From Microbacterium sp. SLBN-154 (GTDB lineage: Bacteria > Actinomycetota > Actinomycetes > Actinomycetales > Microbacteriaceae), in assembly GCF_006715565.1 (NCBI RefSeq), contig NZ_VFNL01000001.1, positions 1,860,001 to 1,924,000 of the forward strand: a stretch of 64,000 nucleotides of DNA, read 5' to 3'. The first letter of the stretch is position 1. Every line of letters starts with the position of its first letter. The notes below the pieces were generated by a model, which worked only from the letters and a program-made list of their open reading frames with translations, made no database searches and was not told the origin of the DNA. Position numbers and translations under genes: made by a program. Positions 1 through 9,271 of the stretch are shown in pieces.

Positions 1-1
1 C

Positions 2-412
2 CCGCGTGTCCGCATCATCAACGACGCCTACAACGCCAGCCCCGACTCGATGTCCGCGGCCCTGCGGACGCTCGCCCAGATCACCGGACCCGGTGAGCGC
101 ATGGTCGCCGTCCTCGGTGCGATGAGCGAGCTGGGGGAGTATGCCGGCGAGGAGCACGACCGCATCGGACTCCAGGCCGTGCGACTGGGCATCCAGCGCA
201 TCGTCGTCATCGGCCCCGAGGCTCGTCGGCTCTTCCTCGCCGCCGTCGGTGAGGGATCGTGGGACGGCGAGGCGGTGTTCTTCGCCACCGCCGACGAGGC
301 CTACGACTATCTCACCGGCGAGCTCCGCGCCGGCGACCGTGTGCTGGTGAAGTCGTCCAACTCCGCGGGCCTGAGGTTCCTCGGCGACCGACTGGGAGAA
401 TTCTTCTCGTGA
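2..412 (+). CDS. murF: UDP-N-acetylmuramoyl-tripeptide--D-alanyl-D-alanine ligase MurF (3' part)
   Basis: This is the C-terminal 136 residues of MurF; the gene begins before the window. MurF adds D-Ala-D-Ala to UDP-MurNAc-tripeptide in the cytoplasm, the last Mur-ligase step of peptidoglycan precursor synthesis. The fragment opens with IINDAYNASPDSM, the conserved loop at the start of the Mur-ligase C-terminal domain. It continues with VLGAMSELG and ends with the DRVLVKSSNSAGL region typical of MurF. The stop codon overlaps the GTG start of mraY by 4 bases (GTGA), so the two genes are translationally coupled at the head of the dcw operon. The identification rests on these motifs and on gene order. 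Confidence 0.95.
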   Translation, partial: PRVRIINDAYNASPDSMSAALRTLAQITGPGERMVAVLGAMSELGEYAGEEHDRIGLQAVRLGIQRIVVIGPEARRLFLAAVGEGSWDGEAVFFATADEAYDYLTGELRAGDRVLVKSSNSAGLRFLGDRLGEFFS

Positions 413-1521
413 GATCCCTCCTGACCGCGGCGGCGATCTCGCTGGCCTTCACGCTCTTCCTCACCCCCGTCTTCCTGCGCCTGTTCCGGCGGTGGGGGTG
501 GGGTCAGGTGATCCGCACTCCCGACGACATCCGCAATCCGAGCCACGGCGAGAAGCGCGGGACGCCCACGATGGGCGGGACGATCTTCATCGCCGGCACC
601 ATCATCGGCTATCTCGTCGGCGGGGTGGCGGGGAACAACCCGCCCACCGTGTCGGGTCTGCTGGTGCTGTGGATGATGGTCGGGTTCGGCACCGTGGGCT
701 TCATCGACGACTTCATGAAGGTCCGCAGTCAGCGCAGTCTCGGCCTGAGTGGATGGCGGAAAATCGTTGGTCAGGTGATCGTCGCGGTGCCGTTCGGCAT
801 CGTCGCGCTGAACTTCCCCAACATCTACAACGAAACGCCCGCGTCGCCCTACATCTCGGTGTTCCGCGACGTCCAGGTGCTGTGGTTCTTCGCCCTTGGC
901 CCCATCCTCGGCTGGTTGCTGTACCTGGCCTGGATCTCCTTCATCGGCGTCGCCGCATCCAACTCGGTGAATGTCAGCGACGGACTGGACGGTCTCGCCG
1001 CGGGAGCCGGCATCTTCGTCGTGGGCGCCTACAGCCTCATCGCCTTCTGGCAGTTCAATCAGGCCTGCTTCGGCGGCGGGGAGTTGAGTCCGGGCGGGCT
1101 GTCGGCCTGTTATGCCACGCGCGACCCGTTCGACCTCGCGATCGTCTCCGCTGCCTTCGTGGGGGCGCTGGTCGGATTCCTCTGGTGGAATGCGCCGAAG
1201 GCGCAGGTCTTCATGGGTGACGTCGGATCGATGGCGATCGGTGGCGTCCTTGCGGCGATGGCGATTCTGACCCGCACCGAACTGCTCATGGTGCTCGTCG
1301 CCGGCGTCTACGTGATCGCCTCGGGCTCGGTCATCCTCCAGCGGGTGTACTTCAAGGTGACGCGCGGCAAGCGGTTGTTCCTCATGAGTCCCCTGCACCA
1401 CCATCTCGAGATGCGCGGGTGGTCGGAGATCACCATCGTGGTGCGGATGTGGATCATCGCCGGGCTCCTCGCGGTCTCGGGCGTCGGGTTCTTCTACGTC
1501 GAATGGCTCTCGCAGACATGA
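409..1521 (+). CDS. mraY: Phospho-N-acetylmuramoyl-pentapeptide-transferase MraY
   Basis: This 370-residue polytopic membrane enzyme transfers phospho-MurNAc-pentapeptide from UDP to undecaprenyl phosphate, making lipid I. It has the expected family landmarks. They are KRGTPTMGG near residue 46, GFIDDFMKV with the catalytic-region aspartates, NSVNVSDGLDGLAAG in the middle, FMGDVGS, and the C-terminal MSPLHHHLEMRGW histidine motif. About ten hydrophobic segments can be read. The GTG start at 409 overlaps the murF stop, and the length fits the family. A longer in-frame reading starting upstream would run through murF and is not credible. Confidence 0.97.
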   Translation: MRSLLTAAAISLAFTLFLTPVFLRLFRRWGWGQVIRTPDDIRNPSHGEKRGTPTMGGTIFIAGTIIGYLVGGVAGNNPPTVSGLLVLWMMVGFGTVGFIDDFMKVRSQRSLGLSGWRKIVGQVIVAVPFGIVALNFPNIYNETPASPYISVFRDVQVLWFFALGPILGWLLYLAWISFIGVAASNSVNVSDGLDGLAAGAGIFVVGAYSLIAFWQFNQACFGGGELSPGGLSACYATRDPFDLAIVSAAFVGALVGFLWWNAPKAQVFMGDVGSMAIGGVLAAMAILTRTELLMVLVAGVYVIASGSVILQRVYFKVTRGKRLFLMSPLHHHLEMRGWSEITIVVRMWIIAGLLAVSGVGFFYVEWLSQT

Positions 1522-3065
1522 CGCGTCTGGACGCACTCACGAGCTGGCACGCGGACTGGTCAGGACTGCGCGTGGCAGTCCTGGGCCTGTCGGTCACGGG
1601 GTTCGCCGCGGCCGACACCCTCGCCGAACTCGGCGCGGAGGTGCGGGTGTTCTCGGAGGCTGCCGAGCCCGAATACGAAAAGCTCCTGCCCGTCATCGGC
1701 GTCGACGCCGTCATCGGGCCCCTCGGCACGGTTCCGGAATCGCTGGGCGCCTTCGCGCCCGAGGTCGTCATCGCCTCGCCGGGCTTCTCTCCGAACCACC
1801 CCGTCATCGCGTGGTGCGCAGAGGAAGGCGTCGCCCTGTGGGGCGACATCGAACTGGCGTGGCGCGTGCGAGACAAGGTGGTCCGCCAGGACGGCAGGCC
1901 CGCCGACTGGGTGCTGGTGACCGGCACCAACGGCAAGACGACCACGACCCGCCTCGTCGCCGAGATGCTCGTCGCGGGTGGACTGCGCGCCGCCCCGGTC
2001 GGCAACATCGGCACGCCCGTGCTCGACGCCGTCCGCGACCCCGGTGGCTTCGACGTCCTCGTCGTCGAGCTCTCCAGCCACCAGCTCTGGTATCTCGGAC
2101 TCCAGACCGGCCCGGCGCCGGTCTCACCGCACGGCAGCGTGTGCCTGAACCTCGCCGAGGACCACCTGGAGTGGCACGGTTCCTTCGCCGACTATCGCGA
2201 CGCGAAGGCGCACGTGTACGACAACACCCGGGTCGCATGCGTCTACAACAAGTCGGATGTCGCGACCCGCACCATGGTGGAGGAGGCGGAGGTCGTCGAG
2301 GGCGCACGCGCCATCGGGTTCGACCTGGGCGTTCCCGGGCCGAGCGACCTCGGCGTCGTCGACGGGATCCTCGTCGACCGGGCCTTCCTCGACGATCGCC
2401 GCACCAGCGCCCTGGAGCTGACGACGGTCGCCGAACTCGCCGAGCGAGGCCTGGCCGCACCGCACATGGTGGCGAACATCCTCGCCGCCGCGGCACTGGC
2501 CCGGGCACTGGAGGTCCCCCCGGCGGCGATCCGCGAGGCGCTCCGCGGGTTCCGGCTCGACCCTCACCGCATCGAGGTCGTCGCGTCGCACCGCGGGATC
2601 GTCTGGGTGGATGATTCGAAGGCCACCAACCCGCACGCCGCGGCCTCGTCGCTCTCGGCCTTCCCCGGGGCGATCTGGATCGTCGGGGGACTGCTGAAGG
2701 GCGTGGAGATCGCCCCGCTCGTCGCCCAGGTCGCCGGGAAGGTGCGCGCGGCCGTCGTCATCGGTGAGGACCGGACCGCGGTCACCGCGGCGTTCTCGCG
2801 ACACGCGCCGCACGTCCCCGTCTACGAGGTGACCCGCGGCGAGACTGAGGACGTCATGACGCAGGCGGTCGAACTGGCCGCGCAGGTCGCTCGTGACGGG
2901 GATGTGGTCCTCCTCGCCCCCGCCGCGGCGTCGTTCGATCAGTTCTCCTCCTACGCCGACCGCGGAAGGAAGTTCTCCGCCGCCGTGCAGCGATGGATCG
3001 AGATGGGGGATGACGGTGACGACGACGCAGACCCGCAGCCCCCGCACCCCGCCGAGCCCGCCTGA
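1518..3065 (+). CDS. murD: UDP-N-acetylmuramoylalanine--D-glutamate ligase MurD
   Basis: MurD adds D-glutamate to UDP-MurNAc-L-Ala in the cytoplasm. The protein has an N-terminal Rossmann-like domain (VLGLSVTGFAAADTL), the ATP-binding TGTNGKTTTTRL loop, the NLAEDHLEWHG region and a C-terminal Mur-ligase domain. That last domain carries VDDSKATNPHAAASSL and the late LLAPAAASFDQFSSYADRGRKF motif. The ATG at 1518 overlaps the mraY stop (ATGA) and was preferred; an in-frame ATG at 1503 would add five residues. The 3' end overlaps the next gene, ftsW, by 56 bases, which is more than elsewhere in this operon. Confidence 0.95.
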   Translation: MTRLDALTSWHADWSGLRVAVLGLSVTGFAAADTLAELGAEVRVFSEAAEPEYEKLLPVIGVDAVIGPLGTVPESLGAFAPEVVIASPGFSPNHPVIAWCAEEGVALWGDIELAWRVRDKVVRQDGRPADWVLVTGTNGKTTTTRLVAEMLVAGGLRAAPVGNIGTPVLDAVRDPGGFDVLVVELSSHQLWYLGLQTGPAPVSPHGSVCLNLAEDHLEWHGSFADYRDAKAHVYDNTRVACVYNKSDVATRTMVEEAEVVEGARAIGFDLGVPGPSDLGVVDGILVDRAFLDDRRTSALELTTVAELAERGLAAPHMVANILAAAALARALEVPPAAIREALRGFRLDPHRIEVVASHRGIVWVDDSKATNPHAAASSLSAFPGAIWIVGGLLKGVEIAPLVAQVAGKVRAAVVIGEDRTAVTAAFSRHAPHVPVYEVTRGETEDVMTQAVELAAQVARDGDVVLLAPAAASFDQFSSYADRGRKFSAAVQRWIEMGDDGDDDADPQPPHPAEPA

Positions 3066-4239
3066 CGTCGACGGGCGGCGTGGACTCGCGGCCCGGGTAT
3101 CGCTCGGCCGGGTCTTCGCCCCGGTGCCGAGCGAGTTCCTCCTCATCGCCTCCACGGCGCTGCTGCTGACGATCTTCGGTCTGGTGATGGTGCTCTCCGC
3201 GACCTCCGCCACCTCCACCGCCGCGGGCCAGGCACCCTGGGATGCCGCGATGAAGCAGGCGGTGTTCGCGGTGATCGGCGTGCCGCTGATGTTCATCGCC
3301 AGTCGCCTGCCGATCAGGTTCTGGAAGCGGATCGCATGGCCTGCCCTCATCGGGGCCGTCGCCTTCCAGCTGCTGGTGTTCACCCCCCTGGGCCACGGCG
3401 CCGACGGCAACCGCAACTGGATCACGCTCGCCGGGTTCCAGGCGCAGCCCTCCGAGTTCCTCAAGCTCGCCCTGGCCCTGTGGGTGGGGTACGTGCTTTA
3501 TCGCAAACGCACGCTTCTGGCGATGTGGCGGCACGTGTACATCCCGCTCGTCCCGGTGGCGGGCCTCGCCATCGCGACGGTGCTCGCCGGTCGCGATCTC
3601 GGCACGGCGATGATCCTCGTGCTGCTCGTGCTCGGGGCGCTGTTCTTCTCGGGCGTTCGGCTCCGCATCTTCATCCTCCCCGCCATCGCCGCGGCAGCGG
3701 CGGTCGCCGTGCTCGCCGTGACGAGCCCCGACCGCATGCGCCGCTTCCTCAGCTTCCTCAATCCCAACTGCCTCGAGGACTACTTCAACGACTGCTATCA
3801 GCCCCTCCACGGCATGTGGGGCCTGGCCGGGGGCGGTGTCTTCGGCCTCGGTCTCGGCAACTCGAAGGAGAAGTACGACTGGCTCCCCGCCGCGGCCAAC
3901 GACTACATCTTCGCCATCGTGGGCGAGGAGCTCGGCCTGATCGGATGCGCCGTGGTGCTCGGCCTCATCGCGCTCTACGCCGTGGGCGCCTTCCACGTGA
4001 TCCGGCGCACCGACGACCCGTTCGTCCGCATCGTGGCCGGCGGTATCACGGTCTGGGTCGTGGGTCAGGCACTGATCAACATCGGCGTGGTCCTCCGTGT
4101 CTTCCCCGTGCTCGGGGTGCCGCTGCCGTTCATGTCGCAGGGCGGGACGTCGCTCGTCTCGGTGCTCGTGGCGTCGGGCGTCCTGCTGGCCTTCGCGCGT
4201 TCGCTCCCACCCAGACGGGCGGTTAGTGTCGTCGGGTGA
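3010..4239 (+). CDS. ftsW: Peptidoglycan glycosyltransferase FtsW
   Basis: FtsW is a SEDS-family septal peptidoglycan polymerase that works with a class B PBP at the division site. The 409-residue protein has a cytoplasmic, proline- and arginine-rich N-terminus of about 40 residues and then about ten membrane segments. Conserved SEDS sequences include GHGADGNRNWITLAGFQAQPSEFLKLAL and VFPVLGVPLPFMSQGGTS near the C-terminus. The ATG at 3010 follows a GGGGG stretch and lies inside the end of murD. No good start exists between 3066 and the first membrane segment except GTG 3124, which would remove the N-terminal tail. It is coupled to murG, whose start overlaps its stop. Confidence 0.94.
   Translation: MTVTTTQTRSPRTPPSPPDVDGRRGLAARVSLGRVFAPVPSEFLLIASTALLLTIFGLVMVLSATSATSTAAGQAPWDAAMKQAVFAVIGVPLMFIASRLPIRFWKRIAWPALIGAVAFQLLVFTPLGHGADGNRNWITLAGFQAQPSEFLKLALALWVGYVLYRKRTLLAMWRHVYIPLVPVAGLAIATVLAGRDLGTAMILVLLVLGALFFSGVRLRIFILPAIAAAAAVAVLAVTSPDRMRRFLSFLNPNCLEDYFNDCYQPLHGMWGLAGGGVFGLGLGNSKEKYDWLPAAANDYIFAIVGEELGLIGCAVVLGLIALYAVGAFHVIRRTDDPFVRIVAGGITVWVVGQALINIGVVLRVFPVLGVPLPFMSQGGTSLVSVLVASGVLLAFARSLPPRRAVSVVG
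4224..4229 (+). promoter_or_regulatory. Putative -10 element of an internal leaderless promoter for murG
   Basis: TAGTGT lies inside the last codons of ftsW, exactly 6 nt before the murG GTG. This is the spacing of a -10 element when transcription starts at the start codon. No convincing -35 is seen. It is one of a series of similar sites in this window, which is the main reason for listing it. Confidence 0.4.
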
Positions 4240-5327
4240 CGACCTACCTTCTGGCCGGCGGCGGCACCGCCGGGCACGTCAATCCTCTGCTGGCGGTCGC
4301 CGACGCCCTGCGCGCGCGCGAGCCCGACGCCGAGGTGCTCGTCCTCGGTACGCGAGAGGGTCTGGAGGCCCGCCTCGTGCCCGAACGCGGGTACGAGCTC
4401 CTGTTCGTCGACAAGGTGCCCTTCCCCCGGCGTCCTGATCGCGCCGCCGCGATGTTTCCGCAGCGCTTCGGGCGGGCAGTCGCGCAGGTGCGGCGCCATC
4501 TGCGCGACCGGGGGGTGGAGGTCGTCGTCGGCTTCGGTGGATACGCCGCGGCGCCGGGCTACGTCGCGGCCCGGCGCGAGCGCATCCCGACCGTCGTCCA
4601 TGAGGCCAACGCGCGTCCGGGGCTCGCCAACGTGCTCGGCGCACGACGCGCGGCGGCGGTGGGCGTGGCCTTCCCGGGGACGCGCCTGCGCGGTGCCCGG
4701 GTCGTCGGCATGCCGCTGCGCCGGGAGATCGTCGACCTCGACGCCGCCGCCCGACGCGGCGAGGCGGCGGAGGCCTTCGGTATCGACCCGGCACGGCCCG
4801 TGCTGCTGGTGTTCGGCGGGTCGCTCGGCGCGCAGCGACTCAACGAGGCCTTCGGCGACGACGGCGGCGCCGCCTGGCGGGACGTGCTCGACGCCGGCTG
4901 GCAGCTGCTGCACGTCACGGGCGAGCGGAGCGCGACCCCCGACCCGGGAGTCGCCGGGTACTGCGTTCGCCGCTACATCGATCGCATGGATCTCGCGTTC
5001 GCGGTGGCCGACGCGGTGGTCTCCCGCGCCGGGGCGGCGACCGTCAGCGAGATCAGCGCGCTCGGCATCCCCGCGGTCTACGTTCCCTATGCGGTCGGCA
5101 ACGGCGAGCAGGCGCTCAACGCGGCATCAGCGGTCGCCGCGGGGGCGGCCGCACTGATCCTGGATGCGGACTTCACCGCCGAGCGGGTGCGTCGAGAGGT
5201 CATCCCGCTCCTCGCGGAGCCGGCGCGCCTGGAGTCGATGCGCCGGGCTGCAGCATCCGTCGGCACGCGCTCGGGAAGCGAGGCGGTCCTCGCCCTCATC
5301 GACGAGGCGCTCGCTCGCGGCCGGTGA
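4236..5327 (+). CDS. murG: Undecaprenyldiphospho-muramoylpentapeptide beta-N-acetylglucosaminyltransferase MurG
   Basis: MurG adds GlcNAc to lipid I on the inner membrane face, giving lipid II. The 363-residue protein starts with the glycine-rich loop LAGGGTAGHVNPLLAVADAL. It has FGGYAAAPGYVAA and VHEANARPGLAN in the acceptor domain, and VFGGSLGAQRLNEAF in the C-terminal domain. The UDP-GlcNAc-binding VVSRAGAATVSEISALGIPAVYVPYAVGNGEQALNA segment follows. The start is GTG, overlapping the ftsW stop by four bases. About 50 bp separate it from murC. Confidence 0.96.
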   Translation: MTTYLLAGGGTAGHVNPLLAVADALRAREPDAEVLVLGTREGLEARLVPERGYELLFVDKVPFPRRPDRAAAMFPQRFGRAVAQVRRHLRDRGVEVVVGFGGYAAAPGYVAARRERIPTVVHEANARPGLANVLGARRAAAVGVAFPGTRLRGARVVGMPLRREIVDLDAAARRGEAAEAFGIDPARPVLLVFGGSLGAQRLNEAFGDDGGAAWRDVLDAGWQLLHVTGERSATPDPGVAGYCVRRYIDRMDLAFAVADAVVSRAGAATVSEISALGIPAVYVPYAVGNGEQALNAASAVAAGAAALILDADFTAERVRREVIPLLAEPARLESMRRAAASVGTRSGSEAVLALIDEALARGR

Positions 5328-5380
5328 CCTCAGCGCGCCGGGAGGGGGTGCGCAGGAGGCCGATCTAGGATTGACGGGCC

Positions 5381-6850
5381 ATGATCAGACCTGACCTGTC
5401 CCTGCCGATCCCGGATGACATCCGCGCCGCCCACTTCATCGGCATCGGGGGATCCGGGATGTCGGGGCTGGCCCGGATGTTCCTGGCCCGAGGAATCCGG
5501 GTGTCCGGCTCCGACCGAGCCGACAGCCCGTCCCTCCGGGCCCTCGCGGAGCTCGGTGCGACGGTGCACGTCGGCCACGACGCCGCGCACCTCGGCGACG
5601 CCGACACGGTCGTGCACACGGGAGCGATCTGGCCGGAGAACCCCGAGTACGTCACGGCGAAACAGCGCGGTCTCGCTGTCATCCACCGTTCGCAGGCGCT
5701 GCACTGGCTCATCGGCGGGCGCCGACTGGTGTCCGTCGCCGGTGCGCACGGCAAGACCACCTCGACGGGCATGATCGTCACCTCGCTGCAGGCTCTCGGC
5801 GCGGACCCCACCTTCGTCAACGGGGGTGTCATCGCTCAGCTCGGCGTCTCCAGCGGAACGGGAGCCGACGAGCTGTTCGTCATCGAAGCAGACGAATCCG
5901 ACGGTACCTTCCTTCTCTACGACACCTCGGTCGCCCTCATCACCAACGTCGACCCCGACCACCTCGACCATTACGGATCCGCCGAGGCCTTCGTCCAGGC
6001 CTTCGCCCGTTTCGGCGGCGAAGCCCGCGAGGCAGTGGTGATCTCCGCCGACGATCCCGGCGCGAAAGAGGTCGCAGCGCTGCTCGATCACCCTCGCGTG
6101 ATCACGTTCGGCCGGGACTCCGGGGCCGATGTGCGCCTGAGCGACATCGACGCGCACGGGCCCGTCGGGTTCCGGCTGACGCATGAGGGCGAGACGGTCG
6201 AGGTCCGTCTGCGCATCCCCGGAGTGCACAACGCCGTCAACGCCGCGGGTGCGGTCGCCGTGCTGATCGGCCTCGGCTTCCCGCTCGGCTCCGCGGCGGA
6301 CGCGGTCGCCGGCTTCGCCGGAACCGACCGGCGGTTCGAACTGCACGGCAGCGAGCGCGGGGTGAGCGTGTACGACGACTACGCCCACCACCCGACCGAG
6401 GTCGCCGCCGCCCTTGCCGGCGCTCGGAGCGTGATCGGCGACGGTCGCATCATCGCCGTCCACCAGCCCCACACCTACTCTCGTACGCAGCACATGTACC
6501 GCGAATTCGCCGAGGTGCTCGAGCAGCATGCCGACCACACCGTCGTCCTCGACGTGTACGGCGCGAGGGAGGATCCCGTCCCCGGGGTCACGGGCGATCT
6601 CGTCGCCCACGCCTTCACCGACCCCGATCGGGTGCGCTTCGTCGCCGACTGGCAGCGTGCTGCAGACCACGCCGCGGCGCTCGCGCGACCGGGCGACTAC
6701 GTCATCACCCTCGGATGCGGCAACGTGAACCTCATCGTCCCGCAGATCCTCGAGGCGCTGACCCGCATCCGTCCGGGCGCCGACGATCCTGCGGTCCTCC
6801 GCCGCGCCCCTGTCTCCCGCGACACCGATACCGCCGCCGTCGAAGGCTGA
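5381..6850 (+). CDS. murC: UDP-N-acetylmuramate--L-alanine ligase MurC
   Basis: MurC catalyses the first amino-acid addition (L-Ala) to UDP-MurNAc. The 489-residue protein opens with [26 protein letters not shown] (UDP-MurNAc-binding Rossmann fold). It has the ATP loop [45 protein letters not shown], and in the C-terminal domain [15 protein letters not shown] and [16 protein letters not shown] element 9 nt before the ATG may give it its own short-leader promoter. ftsQ follows after only four bases. Confidence 0.96.
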   Translation: MIRPDLSLPIPDDIRAAHFIGIGGSGMSGLARMFLARGIRVSGSDRADSPSLRALAELGATVHVGHDAAHLGDADTVVHTGAIWPENPEYVTAKQRGLAVIHRSQALHWLIGGRRLVSVAGAHGKTTSTGMIVTSLQALGADPTFVNGGVIAQLGVSSGTGADELFVIEADESDGTFLLYDTSVALITNVDPDHLDHYGSAEAFVQAFARFGGEAREAVVISADDPGAKEVAALLDHPRVITFGRDSGADVRLSDIDAHGPVGFRLTHEGETVEVRLRIPGVHNAVNAAGAVAVLIGLGFPLGSAADAVAGFAGTDRRFELHGSERGVSVYDDYAHHPTEVAAALAGARSVIGDGRIIAVHQPHTYSRTQHMYREFAEVLEQHADHTVVLDVYGAREDPVPGVTGDLVAHAFTDPDRVRFVADWQRAADHAAALARPGDYVITLGCGNVNLIVPQILEALTRIRPGADDPAVLRRAPVSRDTDTAAVEG

Positions 6851-6854
6851 CCCG

Positions 6855-7892
6855 ATGGTCCGTCGGCCGTCCCCCCTCCCGCCGCCGGCCACGCCGGCGC
6901 GGCGCGAGCCTGCTGCGGCGTCGGCGGACGACACGCTCGACGGTGACGACGGCTCGGGCGTCATCCTCCCGCTCCCGACGGCCGTCGGCTCCACCGCGGG
7001 CCCGCGCGGGAGAGCACGGGGACGTTCCGGCGGGCAGGACGCCGGCGAGGTGCGCGGATCGGAGCCCGACGGGTCGGCGCCGGGAGGGTCGGACGCCCCG
7101 CCCCCCGAGGACGTCGAGCCGACGGAGCAGCCCGTCGGGCTGCTGGCGGTGTGGCGCGCGTCGCGTGCCCGGCGGAAGGCGCTGCGCGCAGAAGTCCGGC
7201 GTTTCACCGTCCGCCAGCGCCGTCGGCGTGCGCTGTGGGTGTCGGCGATCGGCGCGATCCTGGTCGTGGCGGGGGTGACCGCCGCCGTGGCATACAGTCC
7301 GCTCTTCGCCGTCGAACGTGTGCGGGTCGTCGGTGCGGTTCAGCTCGACGCCGGCGGGGTCGAGGCGGCGCTGTCGTCGCAGCTGGGCACCCCGCTTCCG
7401 CTCGTCGATGAAGCGGCCATCCAGGACACGCTCTCGGACTTCCCGTTCGTGCAGAGTTACACCCTCGAGGCGCGGCCGCCGCACGAACTCGTGGTCCGGA
7501 TCGTCGAACGCGCGCCCATCGGCGCGATCGCATCGGCCTCGGGATACTCCGTCGTCGATGCCGCAGGGGTCGTCCTGTCCGCCAGCACGGAGCCGCCGCC
7601 CGGCGAGCCGGTCCTGGATGTCCGCGGCGGGGTCGACGGCGACGCGTTCGCGGCCGTCGGCAGGGTGATGAGGGCGCTTCCCGCCTCGATCGGCGACCAG
7701 GTGACGGCCGTGAGTGCGACGTCGGCCTTCGACGTGACGTTGACGTTGACCTCGTCCTCCCGCGTGGTGTGGGGGAGTGCGGAGGAGTCGGCGATGAAGG
7801 CCCGCGTTCTCGAGACCGTCATGGCCGCGCGGCCGGCCGACACCGTCACGGAGTACGACGTGTCCTCGCCCGACGCGGTCGTGATCCGCTGA
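6855..7892 (+). CDS. ftsQ: Cell division protein FtsQ (DivIB family)
   Basis: FtsQ is a bitopic divisome protein linking FtsL/FtsB to the septal synthase. The 345-residue protein has a cytoplasmic proline/glycine/acidic N-terminus of about 120 residues. One transmembrane helix follows (ALWVSAIGAILVVAGVTAAVAYSPLF, about residues 131-156). Next come a POTRA domain (VERVRVVGAVQLDAGGVEAALSSQLGTPL) and the beta domain (RIVERAPIGAIASASGYSVVDAAGVVL). Its position between murC and ftsZ is the classic one. The long disordered N-terminus is usual in actinobacteria. It ends about 200 bp before ftsZ. Confidence 0.9.
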   Translation: MVRRPSPLPPPATPARREPAAASADDTLDGDDGSGVILPLPTAVGSTAGPRGRARGRSGGQDAGEVRGSEPDGSAPGGSDAPPPEDVEPTEQPVGLLAVWRASRARRKALRAEVRRFTVRQRRRRALWVSAIGAILVVAGVTAAVAYSPLFAVERVRVVGAVQLDAGGVEAALSSQLGTPLPLVDEAAIQDTLSDFPFVQSYTLEARPPHELVVRIVERAPIGAIASASGYSVVDAAGVVLSASTEPPPGEPVLDVRGGVDGDAFAAVGRVMRALPASIGDQVTAVSATSAFDVTLTLTSSSRVVWGSAEESAMKARVLETVMAARPADTVTEYDVSSPDAVVIR

Positions 7893-8026
7893 CACGCTTC
7901 TGACCGGCGGGAGCCGCGCAGGATCGGGGGTGCACCCGGTCGTCTGCGCCACCGGGAGATCAGGATGTCGCGACACGCCGCGACCCTCCGCGCCGAGCCG
8001 CGCTGGCCGCTTACCTTCAAGAACAG

Positions 8027-8067
8027 GAATTGCATACCGAGCAATTCTTTATACCTCTAGTAGAGGT
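8027..8067 (+). promoter_or_regulatory. ftsZ leader with two inverted repeats
   Basis: Two dyads lie next to each other in an unusually AT-rich patch about 30-70 bp before ftsZ. The first is GAATTGC (8027-8033), a 7-nt spacer, then GCAATTC (8041-8047). The second is ACCTCTA (8053-8059), one G, then TAGAGGT (8061-8067). A TATACC element at 8050-8055 sits between them. The arrangement suggests a promoter or operator region, or an RNA structure, controlling ftsZ. Which of these it is cannot be told from sequence. Confidence 0.5.
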
Positions 8068-8094
8068 TGAAGGTTCGGGAAGACGGAGGCCGGC

Positions 8095-9255
8095 ATGAGC
8101 CAGAACCAGAACTACCTCGCCGTGATCAAGGTGGTCGGTGTGGGTGGCGGCGGCGTGAACGCCGTCAACCGCATGATCGAACTCGGGTTGCGCGGCGTGG
8201 AGTTCATCGCGATCAACACCGACGCCCAGGCGCTGCTCATGAGCGACGCCGACGTCAAGCTCGACGTCGGACGGGAGCTCACGCGTGGGCTCGGCGCCGG
8301 CGCCGACCCCGAGGTGGGTCGTCGAGCGGCGGAGGACCACGCGGAGGAGATCGAGGAGGCCCTGCGCGGTGCCGACATGGTCTTCGTCACCGCGGGTGAA
8401 GGTGGTGGCACCGGCACCGGTGGTGCGCCGGTCGTCGCCAAGATCGCGAAGTCCATCGGAGCCCTCACCATCGGTGTGGTCACCAAACCCTTCTCCTTCG
8501 AAGGTCGTCGTCGACAGAGCCAGGCCGAGGCCGGTGTCGCTCGGCTGAAGGAAGAGGTCGACACCCTCATCGTCGTGCCGAACGATCGTCTGCTCGAGAT
8601 CAGCGACCGCGGCATCTCGATGGTGGAGGCCTTCGCCACCGCCGATCAGGTGCTCCTGGCCGGTGTGCAGGGCATCACCGACCTGATCACGACCCCGGGT
8701 CTGATCAACCTCGACTTCGCCGACGTCAAGTCGGTCATGCAGGGCGCCGGGTCGGCGCTCATGGGCATCGGCTCCGCCCGCGGCGCCGACCGCGCCATCA
8801 AGGCCGCAGAGCTCGCCGTCGAATCGCCCCTCCTCGAAGCGTCGATCGAGGGCGCGCACGGTGTGCTGCTGTCGATCCAGGGCGGGTCGAACCTCGGAAT
8901 CTTCGAGATCAACGACGCCGCTCAGCTGGTGAAGGAGGCCGCGCACCCCGAGGCCAACATCATCTTCGGAACGGTCATCGACGACACCCTCGGCGACGAG
9001 GTGCGCGTCACCGTCATCGCGGCGGGATTCGACGGCGGCGAGCCGTCGCTGCGGATCGATCCGGTCGCCGCGGCCCGCCCGGCCAGTGTGCCCGTCGTGC
9101 CCGCGATGCCGGCTGTCGATGCCGCGCGGGAGGTCGAGCCGGAGCGGGTCGAGCCGAAGAAGGAATCGGTCGCGGTGGGGGCGCCTCTGCCCGACACCGG
9201 CTACGACTCGGCATTCGGCGACGACGATCTCGACATCCCCGATTTCCTGAAGTGA
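8095..9255 (+). CDS. ftsZ: Cell division GTPase FtsZ
   Basis: FtsZ is the tubulin-like GTPase that forms the Z ring. The 386-residue protein has [17 protein letters not shown] at the N-terminus and the tubulin signature [13 protein letters not shown] near residues 103-115. It also has the synergy (T7) loop [11 protein letters not shown] and the C-terminal subdomain [12 protein letters not shown] variable linker ends in the conserved tail peptide [10 protein letters not shown] (377-386), the docking site for SepF. A strong GGAGG ribosome-binding site precedes the ATG. No ftsA is present; SepF, encoded downstream, is the expected membrane anchor in actinobacteria. Confidence 0.98.
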   Translation: MSQNQNYLAVIKVVGVGGGGVNAVNRMIELGLRGVEFIAINTDAQALLMSDADVKLDVGRELTRGLGAGADPEVGRRAAEDHAEEIEEALRGADMVFVTAGEGGGTGTGGAPVVAKIAKSIGALTIGVVTKPFSFEGRRRQSQAEAGVARLKEEVDTLIVVPNDRLLEISDRGISMVEAFATADQVLLAGVQGITDLITTPGLINLDFADVKSVMQGAGSALMGIGSARGADRAIKAAELAVESPLLEASIEGAHGVLLSIQGGSNLGIFEINDAAQLVKEAAHPEANIIFGTVIDDTLGDEVRVTVIAAGFDGGEPSLRIDPVAAARPASVPVVPAMPAVDAAREVEPERVEPKKESVAVGAPLPDTGYDSAFGDDDLDIPDFLK

Positions 9256-9271
9256 TCCGCATCGCCTCGCG

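Noticed and set aside
1503..1517. An upstream in-frame ATG for murD
   Set aside because: It lies 15 bp inside mraY with no ribosome-binding site. The ATG at 1518 gives the usual 4-base overlap with the mraY stop.
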